Source: Brevundimonas sp. UBA7534
GTDB lineage: Bacteria > Pseudomonadota > Alphaproteobacteria > Caulobacterales > Caulobacteraceae
Assembly (NCBI RefSeq): GCF_002479325.1
Contig: NZ_DLMO01000028.1
Span: 1-22,984, forward strand
Direction: 5' to 3'
Length of the DNA: 22,984 nt
Below the pieces are notes generated by a model, which did no database searches, had not been told where the DNA came from, and saw only the letters and a list, made by a program, of their open reading frames with translations. The translations under genes and the position numbers were made by a program. The first letter of the stretch is position 1. The number at the start of each line of letters is the position of its first letter. This document shows positions 15,048 through 22,687 of this stretch, piece by piece.

Positions 15048-15953
15048 ATGCGCTACCGGCCTTACGGAAGTTCGGGCGCCGCCGTTTCGAACTTGACCCT
15101 TAGTCTGGGTCAGCAGACCCTGACGCGTGGCCGGGGCGCGGCGCTGGACCTGCTCTACACGGCGTTGGAATGCGGCCTGAACAGCTACAGGCTCGAGGCG
15201 GCGGATCCGGTGGTGGCCGAGGTGCTGGGCGAGGCGCTGTCGCACGTCGACCGAAAGCTGGTGTCGGTGGCGCTGACCTTGGGCGTCGGCGACGGCAGGA
15301 AGCCGCAGCGCGATTTTTCGGCCCAGGGAATGACGGCCGCGATCGACCGGGTGCTTCATTATTCCGGCCTGGGCTGGATTGATCTGGCGACGTTGGAGGA
15401 ACCGGCTGAGGACGAATTGCCGCGATCCTCGCTGGAGGCCCTGAAGGCCATGCGCGCGACGGGGCGCGTCAAGCTGCTGGGCGTCGCGGGGGGCGGGGAG
15501 GTGATGGACGCCTATGTGTCGACCGGCGCCTTCGACGCCCTGCTGACGCCGTTCGACCTGAACTCCGGCTGGCCGGTGCGCCATCGCATCCGCTCGGCGC
15601 GGGAGCAGGACATGGCGGTGTTCGCCTATGACTATTTCACCGACCGCCGCAAAGGCCGTCGCGGCCCGCCGGCGCCGGTGAAGAAGGGCTTGTTCGGCTT
15701 TGGCCGCACGCCCGATGGACATCCCGACCGCAAGGGCGGAAACGACGCGTTCGGCTTTCTTTACCGCACGCAGCACTGGACGGCCGAGGCGATCTGTCTG
15801 GCCTACGTGCTGACCGATCCCAGCATCTCCAGCGTGATCGTGCAGGCCGACGACGTCGAACGGCTGAAGACGCTGGCGGCCACGCCGGAACGCGATCTGC
15901 CGCCGGGGTTGTCGGCTCAGATCGAAATGGCGCGGGTCAGTCGCGCCGCCTGA
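15048..15953 (+). CDS. Aldo/keto reductase-like protein lacking the catalytic tetrad
   Basis: A 301-aa protein with an AKR-type start (MRYRPYGSSGAAVSNLTLSL) and the overall order of an aldo/keto reductase TIM barrel (LLYTALECGLNSYR, GWIDLATLEEP, SLEALKAMRATGRVKLLGVA, and ISSVIVQADDVERL near the end). At the places where family members have the catalytic Asp, Tyr, Lys and His, this protein shows Arg48, no Tyr, Leu around 78 and Glu117/118. It is therefore probably not an active reductase of the usual kind. A basic insertion (about 200-235, RRKGRRGPPAPVKKG) is also unusual. It sits between bolA and the monothiol glutaredoxin, suggesting a structural or regulatory role in that context; this is inference. 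Confidence 0.82.
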   Translation: MRYRPYGSSGAAVSNLTLSLGQQTLTRGRGAALDLLYTALECGLNSYRLEAADPVVAEVLGEALSHVDRKLVSVALTLGVGDGRKPQRDFSAQGMTAAIDRVLHYSGLGWIDLATLEEPAEDELPRSSLEALKAMRATGRVKLLGVAGGGEVMDAYVSTGAFDALLTPFDLNSGWPVRHRIRSAREQDMAVFAYDYFTDRRKGRRGPPAPVKKGLFGFGRTPDGHPDRKGGNDAFGFLYRTQHWTAEAICLAYVLTDPSISSVIVQADDVERLKTLAATPERDLPPGLSAQIEMARVSRAA

Positions 15954-16010
15954 CCTTGACCCGGTGGCGGCCGGCGCCTAGCTGACGGGCTTGTAGAAAA
16001 GGGCCTTCCA

Positions 16011-16367
16011 GTGAACGACACCGCGACCCAAGCCGCTGATCCCGTCCACGCCTTCATCGCCGATACCGTGAGCCAGCACGACGTCGTGCTGTTCATGAAG
16101 GGCACGCCGGACCAGCCGCGCTGCGGCTTCTCCTCGCTGGCGGTCCAGATTCTGGATCACGTCGGCGCGGCCTTTGTTGGCGTCGATGTTCTTCAGGACG
16201 AGTCGCTGCGCGAAGGCATCAAGGCCTTCACCGACTGGCCGACCATCCCGCAGCTCTATGTGAAGGGCGAATTCGTCGGCGGCTCCGACATCGTGCGCGA
16301 GATGTTCCAGTCGGGCGAGCTTCAGGCCCTCATGTCCGAGAAGGGCGTGGTCCTGGGCGAGGCCTGA
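16011..16367 (+). CDS. grxD: Monothiol glutaredoxin, Grx4/GrxD type
   Basis: A 118-aa monothiol glutaredoxin with the CGFS active site (KGTPDQPRCGFSSLAVQIL). This class binds a glutathione-ligated [2Fe-2S] cluster and delivers it to apoproteins or to BolA partners, rather than acting mainly as a disulfide reductase. Further family markers are WPTIPQLYVKGEFVGGSDI (cis-Pro and GG motifs) and the 30-residue N-terminal helix. The start is GTG at 16011 with GAAAAGGG upstream. It follows the bolA-containing pair after 57 bases and its stop overlaps the next start by one base (TGATG). Confidence 0.95.
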   Translation: MNDTATQAADPVHAFIADTVSQHDVVLFMKGTPDQPRCGFSSLAVQILDHVGAAFVGVDVLQDESLREGIKAFTDWPTIPQLYVKGEFVGGSDIVREMFQSGELQALMSEKGVVLGEA

Positions 16368-16813
16368 TGGCGCGCGCGATCCTGGAGCCTCGAACGGACC
16401 GGGAACTGTTTACGGTTCCTCTGGAGGTCCGCGACGAGCACATCGACGCCAACGGCCACGTCAACAATGTGGTCTATGTAGGCTGGCTTCAGGATGCAGG
16501 CACGGCGCATTGGAACGCGCGTTTCGACGAGGACACGCGCGCCCGATGGTCGTGGGTCGCCCTGCGTCACGAGATCGACTATCTGCGACCCCTGCCGCCC
16601 GGTTCGCAGGGCGTGACGGCCCGCACCTGGGTCGGCGACCCCCAGGGGCCGCGCTTCAACCGATATGTGCGGATCGAGGACGCCCAGGGTCGCGTGTGCG
16701 CCCAGGGCGTCTCCGAATGGTGCCTGGTGGAAAGCCGGAGCCTGCGGCCCGCCCGTATCCCGGCGGAGCTGCTGGGACCGTTCCAGGCCGGCCCGGTCAC
16801 TTCAACGGATTGA
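16367..16813 (+). CDS. Acyl-CoA thioesterase, 4HBT hotdog fold
   Basis: A 148-aa single-hotdog thioesterase of the YbgC/FadM-like group, expected to hydrolyse acyl-CoA thioesters in the cytoplasm. The signature is RDEHIDANGHVNNVVYVGWL, with the catalytic-type Asp in HIDANGHVNN, followed by LRHEIDYLRPLPPG and a C-terminal GVSEWCLVE strand. Chain-length preference is not deducible. The ATG overlaps the grxD stop by one base, so it is translationally coupled to it. Its last 17 bases overlap the convergent lipoprotein gene. Confidence 0.9.
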   Translation: MARAILEPRTDRELFTVPLEVRDEHIDANGHVNNVVYVGWLQDAGTAHWNARFDEDTRARWSWVALRHEIDYLRPLPPGSQGVTARTWVGDPQGPRFNRYVRIEDAQGRVCAQGVSEWCLVESRSLRPARIPAELLGPFQAGPVTSTD

Positions 16814-17177
16814 GGATCCGCGTCGGCGTTCCGGGCTCCAGGCCCAGGTCGGCGTAGGTCCAGCGCAGTTCGACGCCGTCGGCGACCAGCGCCTTGCACA
16901 TATCCTCGCGGGTCCGCGTCAGAGTGATGTCGGCGGGAGAGCCGTCCGCCACCGACAGTTCGAAGTCCGAGGCCTGGGTGCAGCCGTTGGAGTCCACTCG
17001 GACCACCAGGGCGCCGTCCTCGAACCGCGCCCCCCGGATGGCCTCGGCCGCCGTGAACTTGACGTCCCCCATGTTGACGCGGACGGTCTCGCCCGCCTCG
17101 TTGCTATAGACGACGCAGCCGGCCAGCAGCGGGGCCGCCAGCGCTCCAGCGGCTAGAACTTTGAGAACAGCGCGCAT
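16797..17177 (-). CDS. Putative lipoprotein, SNGCT family
   Basis: A 126-aa exported protein. A signal peptide ends in lipobox LLAGC at about residue 21, so the mature protein starts as a lipid-anchored Cys, probably facing the periplasm. The mature domain contains VDSNGCTQASDF and, about 28 residues after that Cys, EDMCKALVADGVELRW, then DLGLEPGTPTRILNP. The two cysteines may form a disulfide. The protein at 21022-21420 shares this whole pattern, so the two are paralogues of a family I cannot name. The start overlaps the stop of the small upstream lipoprotein (TAATG), with GGAGG inside that gene, so they are translationally coupled. Confidence 0.85.
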   Translation of the reverse strand: MRAVLKVLAAGALAAPLLAGCVVYSNEAGETVRVNMGDVKFTAAEAIRGARFEDGALVVRVDSNGCTQASDFELSVADGSPADITLTRTREDMCKALVADGVELRWTYADLGLEPGTPTRILNPLK

Positions 17178-17299
17178 TACCGAGCCGCCTCCGCGGCGGG
17201 AGCGGACACGACGCGGGTGGTCGGCTTTTCCGTGGCGATGATGATGCAGCCGCTGAGCAGCGGAGCGGCGATGGCGATGGCGATGGCGAGACGAAGCAT
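17177..17299 (-). CDS. Very small putative lipoprotein (40 aa)
   Basis: A 40-residue ORF starts at an ATG preceded by AGGGG at about ten bases. It encodes MLRLAIAIAIAAPLLSGCII followed by a 20-residue polar tail. LLSGC is a good lipobox, leaving a mature peptide of about 23 residues with a lipid anchor. It is too short for most gene finders, but its ribosome site, its lipobox and the one-base overlap with the next lipoprotein gene support it as real. Its main role may be as a leader ensuring coupled translation, or as a small entericidin-like peptide; neither is shown. Confidence 0.65.
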   Translation of the reverse strand: MLRLAIAIAIAAPLLSGCIIIATEKPTTRVVSAPAAEAAR

Positions 17300-17462
17300 C
17301 TGGTGTGTTCCCCTAATGAAGCTTGATCCTTTTGTGGCGCGGCCAGACGCGGGGCACACGTGAAAAAACGGCAAGCTGGATGAACAATCGGCAAGGTCGG
17401 GCTTGATCGAACCGGGGCGGGCCATAGCTAGAATCATTCTCCCCTGACGCCGGACGCCTTTC

Positions 17463-18566
17463 ATGAGCCTGTTGTTCTCGCCCCGCACGGTCGGCCCCCT
17501 GACGCTGAAGAATCGCATCGCCATCGCGCCGATGTGCCAGTATTCGGCGGTGGAGGGCGTGCCCCAGCCGTGGCATGTGCAGCATCTGGGGCGGCTGGCC
17601 GTCTCCGGCGCCGCCCTGGTGATCGTCGAGGCGACGGGGGTGGAGGCGGCCGGGCGGATCACGCCGGACGACGTCGGCCTGTGGAACGACGCCCAGGAAG
17701 CGGCCTTCGCCGACATCATCCGCAGTCTGCGGACCTATTCCGACACCTCCATCGGCGTGCAGCTGGCCCATGCTGGGCGCAAGGCCTCGACCGCGGCGCC
17801 ATGGAAGGGCGGCCAGGCCCTGAGGGCGGACGAGGGCGCATGGACGACCTTCGGTCCATCGGCTGTCGCGTTCAGGGAAGGATGGCACACGCCCGTCGAG
17901 ATGGCCGAGGCGGACATGGACCGGGTCGTCACGGCCTTCGCCGACGCCGCCCGTCGGGCGGATCGCGCCGGCTTCGATCTGGTCGAACTGCACGCCGCCC
18001 ACGGCTATCTGCTGTGTGAGTTCCTGTCGCCCATTTCCAATCAGCGAACCGATCAATACGGCGGCTCGGCCGAGAACCGCGCCCGATTCCCCCTGCGCGT
18101 CGCCAAGGCCGTTCGCGACGCCTGGCCCCGGACAAAGGCCCTGGGCGTCCGCTTCAACGGCTCTGATTGGGTCGACGGCGGCGTGGCGCTGGAGGAGGTC
18201 GTGGCCTTCGGCGCGGCGATGCACGACTTGGGATACGATTATCTGCATCTCACATCGGGCGGCAACGTCCCTCGCGCCGACATCCCCGGCGACGAGCCCG
18301 GCTATCAGCTACGCTTCGCCGAGGCGGTGAAGGCGGCCGTGCCGGAGGCCAGCGTCATGGCCGTGGGCATGATCTTCGATCCGCACCAGGCGGAACAGAT
18401 CGTCGCCTCCGGTCAGGCCGACCTGATCGCCATCGCGCGCGCGGCGTTGGACGATCCGAACTGGCCGCATCACGCCGCCGTCGCCCTCGGCCAGGCCGAA
18501 CACCTGCCCGTCCAGTACGAACGCGCGGGTAAGACGACATGGCCCGGCTACGGCCGGACCGTCTGA
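17463..18566 (+). CDS. Old Yellow Enzyme family NADH:flavin oxidoreductase, YqjM/NamA-like
   Basis: A 367-aa FMN-dependent ene-reductase that reduces activated C=C bonds of unsaturated aldehydes, ketones or nitro compounds using NAD(P)H. It belongs to the thermophilic-like YqjM class: Cys25 in APMCQYSAVEG corresponds to the redox-tuning Cys26 of YqjM. The substrate-anion pair is H177/H180 (LVELHAAHGYLLCEFLSP) and Q100/H103 appears in VQLAHAGRK. The FMN phosphate region VMAVGMIFDP and ADLIAIARAALDDPNWP close the barrel. The ATG at 17463 starts the conserved LFSPRTVGPLTLKNRI. The gene is divergent from the lipoproteins across 163 bases and ends four bases from the convergent GGDEF-EAL gene. Confidence 0.94.
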   Translation: MSLLFSPRTVGPLTLKNRIAIAPMCQYSAVEGVPQPWHVQHLGRLAVSGAALVIVEATGVEAAGRITPDDVGLWNDAQEAAFADIIRSLRTYSDTSIGVQLAHAGRKASTAAPWKGGQALRADEGAWTTFGPSAVAFREGWHTPVEMAEADMDRVVTAFADAARRADRAGFDLVELHAAHGYLLCEFLSPISNQRTDQYGGSAENRARFPLRVAKAVRDAWPRTKALGVRFNGSDWVDGGVALEEVVAFGAAMHDLGYDYLHLTSGGNVPRADIPGDEPGYQLRFAEAVKAAVPEASVMAVGMIFDPHQAEQIVASGQADLIAIARAALDDPNWPHHAAVALGQAEHLPVQYERAGKTTWPGYGRTV

Positions 18567-18570
18567 CCGG

Positions 18571-20931
18571 TCAGGCGGCCGCGGCGCCGCTCCAAAGGGT
18601 TCTGGCCTCGAGCTGGATCAAGTCGTCAGCCACCGGTTTGGGGCGGCCCAGCAGATAGCCCTGGGCCTCGGTGCACCCCTGGTCGCGCAGGAAGGACAGC
18701 TGCTCCAGCGTCTCCACCCCCTCGGCCAGCACCGGAATCTCCAAGCTTTCGCCCAGCGCCAGCACGGCGCGGATGATGGCCGAAGACTGGGGGCCGCCGT
18801 CCAGTTCGGACATGAAGGACCGGTCCAGCTTGATCTTGTCGAACGGGAAGGCGCGCAGCGTCGACAGCGACGAATAGCCGGTGCCGAAGTCGTCCATGGC
18901 GATCGACACGCCCAGCGCCTTGAGCTGGCGCAGAATGTGGGTCGTCCGCTCCATGTCGCTGATCATCGCCGTCTCGGTGATCTCCAGTTCTAGCCGGGTG
19001 GGCGACAGGCCGGTCTCGACCAGGATCTGATGGACCAGCCGGGGCAGGTCGACGTGGCCCAGCTGGACCGGCGACAGATTGACCGCGATCTTGTGCGGCA
19101 TGGCCCAGCCGGCGGCCTCGGCGCACGCCTTGCGCAGCACCCATTCGCCGATCGGCAGGATCAGGCCGCTTTCTTCCGCCAGCGGGATGAAGTCGGCGGG
19201 CGAGATGAAGGCGCCGTCGGGACGGATCCAACGCAGCAGCACCTCGTAACCCGTGATCTCTCCGGTCTCGACTGACGCCTGGATCTGCCAATTCAGGCTG
19301 AATTGGTCCTGGTCCAGCGCCTCGCGCAACTGCTGCACCATGCGGCGGCGGTTGCGGACGGCCTCGTCCATCGCTTCCTCATAGAAGCATACGTCGTTCG
19401 TCAGCGAGGCCTTGGCCCGATACATGGCCAGATCGGCGTCATTGATCAGGGCCGAGATGTCGGTCGCGTCGTCCGGCCACAGGGCCACGCCGACGCTTGC
19501 GCCACAGGAGACCTCGGCGAAATCCAGGTCCACGGGCGCGGTGATGGCGCCGCGCAGACGGTAGGCCAGGTCAAGCGCGTCGGCGCGCTCGACGACGGGC
19601 GCGACGGCCACGAACTCGTCGCCGCCCAGGCGCGCCACGAACTCGCCCGGCTTCAGCGCGGCCTTCATGCGTTCGGCGATGCGGACAAGCAGTTGGTCGC
19701 CCGCCGCGTGGCCGTGGATGTCGTTGACCTCCTTGAAGCGATCCAAATCGATCGCCAGCAGGGCGACGCGCGGATGGGTGCTGGTTTCGCCGATCTGGCG
19801 GCTCAGCCATTCCAGGAAGCTGGCGCGATTGGGCAGGCCGGTCAGGGCGTCGTTGCGGGCCAGGTGGGCGATGCGTCGCTCTTGCGCCAGGCGCGCGCGC
19901 AGGTCGCGCACGGCGTAGATCATGAAGGGGGCGTCGCTGGCCTGCTGATCGTCGCGGCGCGCGGCGATCTCCACGGGAATGATCGCGCCGTTGGGCCCCT
20001 TCAATGAAGCCTGGACCAGGGCGCCGATCGCCAGGCTCTCGAAGTCCTCGATCCAGCGCGCCAGCCGATCGCCCAGCAGGGCTCGGTGGTCGACGCCCGC
20101 CAGCGTGGCGAAGGCGGCGTTGGCGGCCAGGATGCGGCCGTTCTGCTCGACGACCATGCCGTCGACGCTGCCTTCCATCAGCTGTTCGAGATGCGCCTTG
20201 GCCTGAGCGCGCGATTGCAAATCCAGGGCGTGGCTGGCCAGGCCGGTGCCCAGCACCAGCAGGCCCACGCCCGCGACCGCGAAGGCCATCGCCAGCTTCG
20301 CCTCGGACCCGGTCACCGCACCAAGGTCGGCGCCCAACGGGATGACCGTCATCGCCGCCATGCCGGTGAAATGAAGCGCGACGATTCCGGCGACCATCAG
20401 CAGAACCGCGCCGAGCAGACCGCCGTTGCGCCCGGCGGCGCAGGCGCGGTTGAAGGCCGCGGCGCCCAGAACAATCGCTCCTGCCATCGACGCGGCGACA
20501 TAGGCCGCCGACCAGTGCACCACGGCTTCGGCCGCGAAGGCCGCCATGCCGGTGTAGTGCATCGCCGTGACGGTCAGGCCGAACAGCGCGCCGCCGACCT
20601 CTGGCGCAAAGCGGCACCGGCGCGAGGCCACGGACAGCGCAAGCGCGCTGCCGGCGATGGCCACGCCGAGCGAGGCGCCCGTCAGCAGCGGTTCGTAGGC
20701 GACGTCGACGCCCGGCTGATAGGCGATCATCGCCACGAAATGGGTGCACCAGATGGTCGCGCCGGTGGCGACGGCGGCCATGAACGTCCAGGCCGCCCGC
20801 GCGCCGCGTTCGGCATGGCGCAGGCGTTGGAACAGCCTCATCGTGATCAGCGAGCCCAAGATGCACAGGGCGGCGGCCAAGCCGACGAGCCACAGGTTGT
20901 GATCGTCGGTCAGACAGGAAAAAAAGCGCAT
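18571..20931 (-). CDS. Membrane cyclic-di-GMP protein: MHYT-PAS-GGDEF-EAL
   Basis: The protein is 786 aa. The N-terminal ~235 residues are a seven-helix MHYT sensor with three motif copies (WCTHFVAM at 61-68, TAMHYTGM at 122-129, ALHFTGM at 185-191), proposed to sense O2, CO or NO through metal. A PAS domain (about 245-345) precedes GGDEF (LTGLPNRASFLEW; RLGGDEFV at 434-441), an intact cyclase signature without the upstream RxxD inhibitory site. The EAL domain (about 535-775) has EVL in place of EAL (GYEVLLRW), plus NLSPVQ, ELEITET, MDDFGTGYSSL, KLDRSF and EGVET, so phosphodiesterase catalysis looks possible. It therefore makes and/or degrades cyclic-di-GMP at the inner membrane. A leader hairpin covers its ribosome site. 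Confidence 0.95.
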   Translation of the reverse strand: MRFFSCLTDDHNLWLVGLAAALCILGSLITMRLFQRLRHAERGARAAWTFMAAVATGATIWCTHFVAMIAYQPGVDVAYEPLLTGASLGVAIAGSALALSVASRRCRFAPEVGGALFGLTVTAMHYTGMAAFAAEAVVHWSAAYVAASMAGAIVLGAAAFNRACAAGRNGGLLGAVLLMVAGIVALHFTGMAAMTVIPLGADLGAVTGSEAKLAMAFAVAGVGLLVLGTGLASHALDLQSRAQAKAHLEQLMEGSVDGMVVEQNGRILAANAAFATLAGVDHRALLGDRLARWIEDFESLAIGALVQASLKGPNGAIIPVEIAARRDDQQASDAPFMIYAVRDLRARLAQERRIAHLARNDALTGLPNRASFLEWLSRQIGETSTHPRVALLAIDLDRFKEVNDIHGHAAGDQLLVRIAERMKAALKPGEFVARLGGDEFVAVAPVVERADALDLAYRLRGAITAPVDLDFAEVSCGASVGVALWPDDATDISALINDADLAMYRAKASLTNDVCFYEEAMDEAVRNRRRMVQQLREALDQDQFSLNWQIQASVETGEITGYEVLLRWIRPDGAFISPADFIPLAEESGLILPIGEWVLRKACAEAAGWAMPHKIAVNLSPVQLGHVDLPRLVHQILVETGLSPTRLELEITETAMISDMERTTHILRQLKALGVSIAMDDFGTGYSSLSTLRAFPFDKIKLDRSFMSELDGGPQSSAIIRAVLALGESLEIPVLAEGVETLEQLSFLRDQGCTEAQGYLLGRPKPVADDLIQLEARTLWSGAAAA

Positions 20932-20960
20932 TACTGATCCCGAGGGGAGGTGGGATCAGT
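20929..20960 (-). promoter_or_regulatory. Hairpin over the ribosome-binding site of the MHYT-GGDEF-EAL gene
   Basis: In the mRNA sense, ACTGATCCC (20941-20933 on the plus map of the opposite arm, with partner 20952-20960) forms a perfect 9-bp stem with GGGATCAGT, ending two bases before the ATG. The only Shine-Dalgarno candidate (GGGA) lies inside the 3' arm. The ten-base loop reads ACCTCCCCTC. When folded, the start site would be hidden. Confidence 0.55.
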
Positions 20961-21021
20961 CCTCTATGCCGCGAAACTTAATCGAGGCCGCAACGATCAC
21001 GGCTAACGAAAAGCTAAGCCG

Positions 21022-21420
21022 TCAGGTCTGGGGCAGCTGATAGGGATTGTTGACGCTGACCGCTTGGCCCGGCGCCAGGCCCAGTTCCTCGAAGGACCAC
21101 TTCACCTCGACCCCGTCGATCTCGGGATCGCGGCACTTGTCCTCGTCCAGGCGGCGCAGGGTGATGATCGCGTCGCCGCCCTGGATGGTGACGATCGGGA
21201 TCAGGTCTTCTTTGCGGGTGCAGCCGTTGGAACTGACCCAGAAGATCGCCTCGTTGCGGGTGAAGGCGGCGGCGTGGACGGGCTCCAGCGCGCCCGGCAT
21301 TCCGGCCGTCGACACGCTGGGCGCGACGGTTCCGGCGCAGGCGGCCAGGCTCGCCGCAATGGCGAGGCCCAAGGATGCGCGTGCGATGGCGGCTCGCTTC
21401 ACCGGCCGGCGGTCTCCCAT
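21022..21420 (-). CDS. Putative lipoprotein, paralogue of the SNGCT protein
   Basis: A 132-aa exported protein from the ATG at 21420, which has GAGG at proper spacing; the ATG at 21474 would put 18 extra residues before the signal peptide. The signal peptide ends in SLAAC, a lipobox at about residue 28. The mature part carries VSSNGCTRKEDL, then RLDEDKCRDPEIDGVEVKW and ELGLAPGQAVSVNNP, matching the lipoprotein at 16797-17177 in order and spacing, including both cysteines. The function is unknown. It stands alone between the cyclic-di-GMP gene and rpsD, on the same strand. Confidence 0.82.
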   Translation of the reverse strand: MGDRRPVKRAAIARASLGLAIAASLAACAGTVAPSVSTAGMPGALEPVHAAAFTRNEAIFWVSSNGCTRKEDLIPIVTIQGGDAIITLRRLDEDKCRDPEIDGVEVKWSFEELGLAPGQAVSVNNPYQLPQT

Positions 21421-21483
21421 GCCCAGGATCCTCAATTCGCGCAGAATGCTCCCATTCGCGCGGGAAGGGAACATCTGGAAAGC

Positions 21484-21509
21484 AAAAGGCCCCGGACGTA
21501 TCCGGGGCC
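21484..21509 (-). terminator. Intrinsic terminator after rpsD
   Basis: GGCCCCGGA (21488-21496) and TCCGGGGCC (21501-21509) form a perfect 9-bp stem with a 4-base loop. On the minus strand the hairpin is followed by TTTTGCTTT, a U-tract suited to ending the rpsD transcript. It lies just before the downstream lipoprotein gene's leader. Confidence 0.85.
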
Positions 21510-21535
21510 CCGAAGTCTTGCGGTAGCGCCTTCGT

Positions 21536-22153
21536 TTAGGAGGCGTAGTATTCGACGACCAGGTTCGGCTCCATCTTCACCGGATACGGCACATCGGCCA
21601 GTTCCGGAGCGCGCACGAAACGCACCGAGAAGCTGCGGTCGGCCAGCTCCAGATAGTCCGGAACATCACGTTCCGACGACTGCTGGGCTTCCAGCACCAG
21701 CGCCATGTTGCGCGACTTTTCCTTGACCGAGACGACGTCGTCCGCCTTCACGCGGTAAGAAGCGATGTCGACCTTCTTGCCGTTGACCAGCACGTGGCCG
21801 TGGCTGACGAACTGGCGGGCGGCCCAGACGGTCGGGACGAACTTGGCGCGATAGACCACCGCGTCCAGGCGGGCTTCCAGCAGGCCGATCAGGTTCTCCG
21901 AGGTGTTGCCCTTGCGACGGGCGGCCTCGGCGTAGGTCTTGGCGAACTGCTTTTCGGTGATGTTGCCGTAGTAGCCCTTCAGCTTCTGCTTGGCCTTCAA
22001 CTGCAGGCCGAAGTCCGAGACCTTCGACTTGCGACGCTGGCCGTGCTGGCCGGGGCCGTAGGAGCGCTTGTTGACCGGGGACTTCGAACGGCCCCACAGG
22101 TTTTCACCCATGGCCCGGTCGATCTTGTACTTGGCGCTATGGCGCTTGGACAT
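21536..22153 (-). CDS. rpsD: 30S ribosomal protein S4
   Basis: A 205-aa primary 16S rRNA-binding protein that starts small-subunit assembly and, in many bacteria, also represses its own translation. The sequence MSKRHSAKYKIDRAMGENLW with SYGPGQHGQRRKSK is the zinc-free form of the S4 N-terminus. The S4 RNA-binding domain follows (ARLDAVVYRAKFVPTVWAAR, then VNGKKVDIASYRV). It ends in EPNLVVEYYAS, as is typical. It is transcribed alone with its own terminator, rather than in an alpha-type ribosomal operon, as is common in alphaproteobacteria. Confidence 0.98.
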   Translation of the reverse strand: MSKRHSAKYKIDRAMGENLWGRSKSPVNKRSYGPGQHGQRRKSKVSDFGLQLKAKQKLKGYYGNITEKQFAKTYAEAARRKGNTSENLIGLLEARLDAVVYRAKFVPTVWAARQFVSHGHVLVNGKKVDIASYRVKADDVVSVKEKSRNMALVLEAQQSSERDVPDYLELADRSFSVRFVRAPELADVPYPVKMEPNLVVEYYAS

Positions 22154-22404
22154 TCTGTTCTCTTTTCAACGATGCGGCCCGGCGTCCCCTGAATTGGGAA
22201 TGCGATCTCAACGGCGGTCCACGCATCTTCCGTCATCAATCCCGCCTGCCGGAGACCGGAGGCGTGGAAGGCGGCGCTTATGGCCAGGGCCGGCCGCGGA
22301 GTCAAGCGCCACGGGCGTTAAGCACGATGGGCTGGAACGACAGTCTGCCGATATGGGTTTCGCCTCCCGCAACCGCCCATTGCGACGGGAGAAAGGATGA
22401 AGGC

Positions 22405-22626
22405 ATGGGACCGGAGAGCAAGAGCTTCCAGACCGGGCTGTCCGGCCCGACATTCGAGGCCCTGAAACGCCGCCTCGTCGACCTGGTGGAGCCGCTCAGC
22501 GACACCCAGCTGCTCGAATTGGCCGACGGCATTCACGACATGCTGCGCCAGCGCCGCAGCGTGCGCAGCCATCATGCCCAGCGGATGGGTGAGCGGACGC
22601 GGCGCCTCCCTGATCTGGGCCATTGA
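22405..22626 (+). CDS. Small hypothetical protein
   Basis: A 73-aa ORF starts at an ATG with AGAAAGGA seven bases upstream. The middle (FEALKRRLVDLVEPLSDTQL) is predicted to be amphipathic helix and continues as LELADGIHDMLRQRR; the end is basic and His/Arg-rich. I do not recognise a family and see no export signal. It lies alone between the divergent rpsD and the convergent superoxide dismutase, with a good terminator after its stop. An earlier in-frame start at 22264 has no ribosome site. Confidence 0.65.
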   Translation: MGPESKSFQTGLSGPTFEALKRRLVDLVEPLSDTQLLELADGIHDMLRQRRSVRSHHAQRMGERTRRLPDLGH

Positions 22627-22629
22627 TGC

Positions 22630-22664
22630 GAAAACGCCCGCCGAACGGATCCGGCGGGCGCTTC
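22630..22664. terminator. Bidirectional intrinsic terminator
   Basis: CGCCCGCCG (22635-22643) and CGGCGGGCG (22652-22660) form a perfect 9-bp stem with an 8-base loop between the small gene and the superoxide dismutase gene. The minus-strand side is followed by TTTTCGC, the plus-strand side by CTTCTGC, so it probably serves both, better for the dismutase. Confidence 0.85.
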
Positions 22665-22687
22665 TGCTAACGGTCGACCGACCAACC

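Noticed and set aside
17403..17434. TTGATC and TAGAAT as a promoter for the Old Yellow Enzyme gene
   Set aside because: The hexamers are 20 bases apart, too far for a standard promoter, and no regulator is nearby to justify a long spacer.
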